Assembly (NCBI GenBank): GCA_002313795.1
Contig: DCCL01000050.1
Coordinates: 1-7,153, forward strand
Direction of reading: 5' to 3'
Length of the DNA: 7,153 bases
Source: Faecalibacterium prausnitzii
GTDB taxonomy: Bacteria > Bacillota > Clostridia > Oscillospirales > Ruminococcaceae
Shown: positions 6,408 through 7,153 of the stretch, in pieces
How the letters are laid out: each line of letters starts with the position of its first letter
How positions within the stretch are numbered: position 1 is the first letter of the stretch
Program-made: the position numbers and the translations under genes
The notes under the pieces: model-generated
The model's input: only the letters and a program-made list of their open reading frames with translations
Database searches by the model: none
What the model was told of the DNA's origin: nothing

Positions 6408-7153
6408 ATGCCGTCTGTCACTCTTCCCCGGCTTTCTCCACCTCAGTGGGCCGCACTGGACCTTTGCCTCTGCGCCGCAGCGCTGGCCGTCCTTGCTCTG
6501 GCCGCACCGGGCAGCGTCTTCTTTTTTCCTCTGCTGAGCCTCTGGGCCTCCCTTCTGCTTTTTGCGCTGGTTCTCTGCGTCCTGCACATTGCAGGCGTAA
6601 AGTTCGACCTCTTCCACTGGGCCATCCTGCTGGGGATATGGGCCATCGGACTGGCGTATTTCTACTGGACGCTCTCCAGCCGGAGCTTCGTCTACGTCTG
6701 GGACTACGCCAACTATCTTCTCAAGCAGTACGACGCCGAAGCGGCCTTTGCCCAGAGTGCCGGGACGGGCCTCGCTTACATCTTCGGCTCTTTTGCCGAT
6801 GACTATACCAATTTCATCACCCTGTTCACCGAGTTCCCGTTCTGCCTGACCGACCACACCGGCGACGCCTATTCCTTCAGTCAGGTATTCTGCATCCTGC
6901 CCACCCTGCTGGTGGTGCTGGCGGGTCTTGTGCTCAAGGTCGGCCAGATGCTGAAGGTGAAGAACCGGATGTTCTATTTCCTCTTCGGCATGACCCTCAC
7001 GGCGGCTTATCCCTTCCTGCGGATGAGTGCCATTCTGGCCCAGCCGGACTGGTTCGGCCTGATCTTTGCCTTTGCCATCCTGACCCTGACGCTGGATTAC
7101 CGCTTTGAAAAGCTGGAGCCGGGCCGCTTCGTGCTCATCTTTCTGGCGACAGC
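6408..7153 (+). CDS. Polytopic membrane protein, possibly GT-C-type glycosyltransferase (partial, 3' end outside window)
   Basis: An open frame of 248 codons with no stop, cut by the right edge. The product is strongly hydrophobic, with likely membrane segments at about 17-33, 36-61, 69-89, 155-176, 188-205 and 213-229. Between the third and fourth is a stretch of about 65 residues starting SSRSFVYVWDYANYLLKQYD (90-109), containing the acidic pair D131-D132. A hydrophilic loop with an aspartate-containing WD motif early in a many-spanning protein resembles GT-C glycosyltransferases (PMT/ArnT-like), which move sugars from lipid carriers outside the membrane, but I cannot confirm this from the fragment. 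The start is ATG at 6408, after AGGA at 6391-6394, with a strong promoter upstream. Codon use and GC content match the neighbours. Function unassigned; a surface-polysaccharide or lipid-linked sugar role is inference only. Confidence 0.82.
   Translation, partial: MPSVTLPRLSPPQWAALDLCLCAAALAVLALAAPGSVFFFPLLSLWASLLLFALVLCVLHIAGVKFDLFHWAILLGIWAIGLAYFYWTLSSRSFVYVWDYANYLLKQYDAEAAFAQSAGTGLAYIFGSFADDYTNFITLFTEFPFCLTDHTGDAYSFSQVFCILPTLLVVLAGLVLKVGQMLKVKNRMFYFLFGMTLTAAYPFLRMSAILAQPDWFGLIFAFAILTLTLDYRFEKLEPGRFVLIFLAT

Noticed and set aside
6336..6857. Open frames on both strands over the start of the membrane protein gene
   Set aside because: The + strand frame from 6408 runs to the window end with clear membrane segments and a promoter; the others are charged, low-complexity shadows.

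Overview
The window reads as chromosomal DNA from a GC-rich gut Firmicute of the Oscillospiraceae/Ruminococcaceae type. Faecalibacterium, Gemmiger or Subdoligranulum are my best guesses, inferred from protein character, CTG/GGC/GCC/AAG-rich codon use, and AT-rich intergenic gaps with clear AGGAG ribosome sites. It holds five complete genes and one gene cut by the right edge. I see no tRNA, rRNA, CRISPR array, insertion sequence or phage gene.

Layout, left to right. Positions 1-161 are an upstream region with a good sigma-70-type promoter for pepT (tripeptidase, + strand, 162-1379). A strong bidirectional hairpin at 1393-1427 separates pepT from a convergent TetR-family regulator (1440-2000, - strand). 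Next, also on the - strand, are niaR (3H-domain niacin-responsive repressor, 2083-2601) and a cytoplasmic GH13 alpha-amylase-type enzyme (2619-3974), 17 bases apart in the order amylase then niaR. A 300-base divergent intergenic region (3975-4274) follows. glgB (glycogen branching enzyme, 4275-6242, + strand) comes next and ends in a terminator. After a strong promoter, a polytopic membrane protein gene starts at 6408 and runs off the window. This last gene is well supported by an open frame, membrane segments and a promoter.

Biology. The amylase and glgB form a divergent pair for alpha-glucan metabolism: GlgB makes alpha-1,6 branches in glycogen, and the GH13 enzyme probably trims alpha-glucans or maltodextrins. 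Their shared intergenic region carries most of the unexplained structure. Two near-identical copies of an inverted repeat (arms CACTTTT/AAAAGTG) lie 43 bases apart and flank the best amylase promoter. There is also an 8-bp GC-rich leader hairpin, a separate 8-bp inverted repeat upstream of glgB, and AT-rich palindromes. This looks like a local repressor/operator arrangement, possibly with RNA-level control. Placing an NAD-pathway regulator in the amylase transcription unit is odd.

I do not see a clearly new multi-gene system. The best candidates for follow-up are the paired operator-like repeats, the amylase-niaR linkage, the histone-like basic tail on GlgB, and the unassigned membrane protein.
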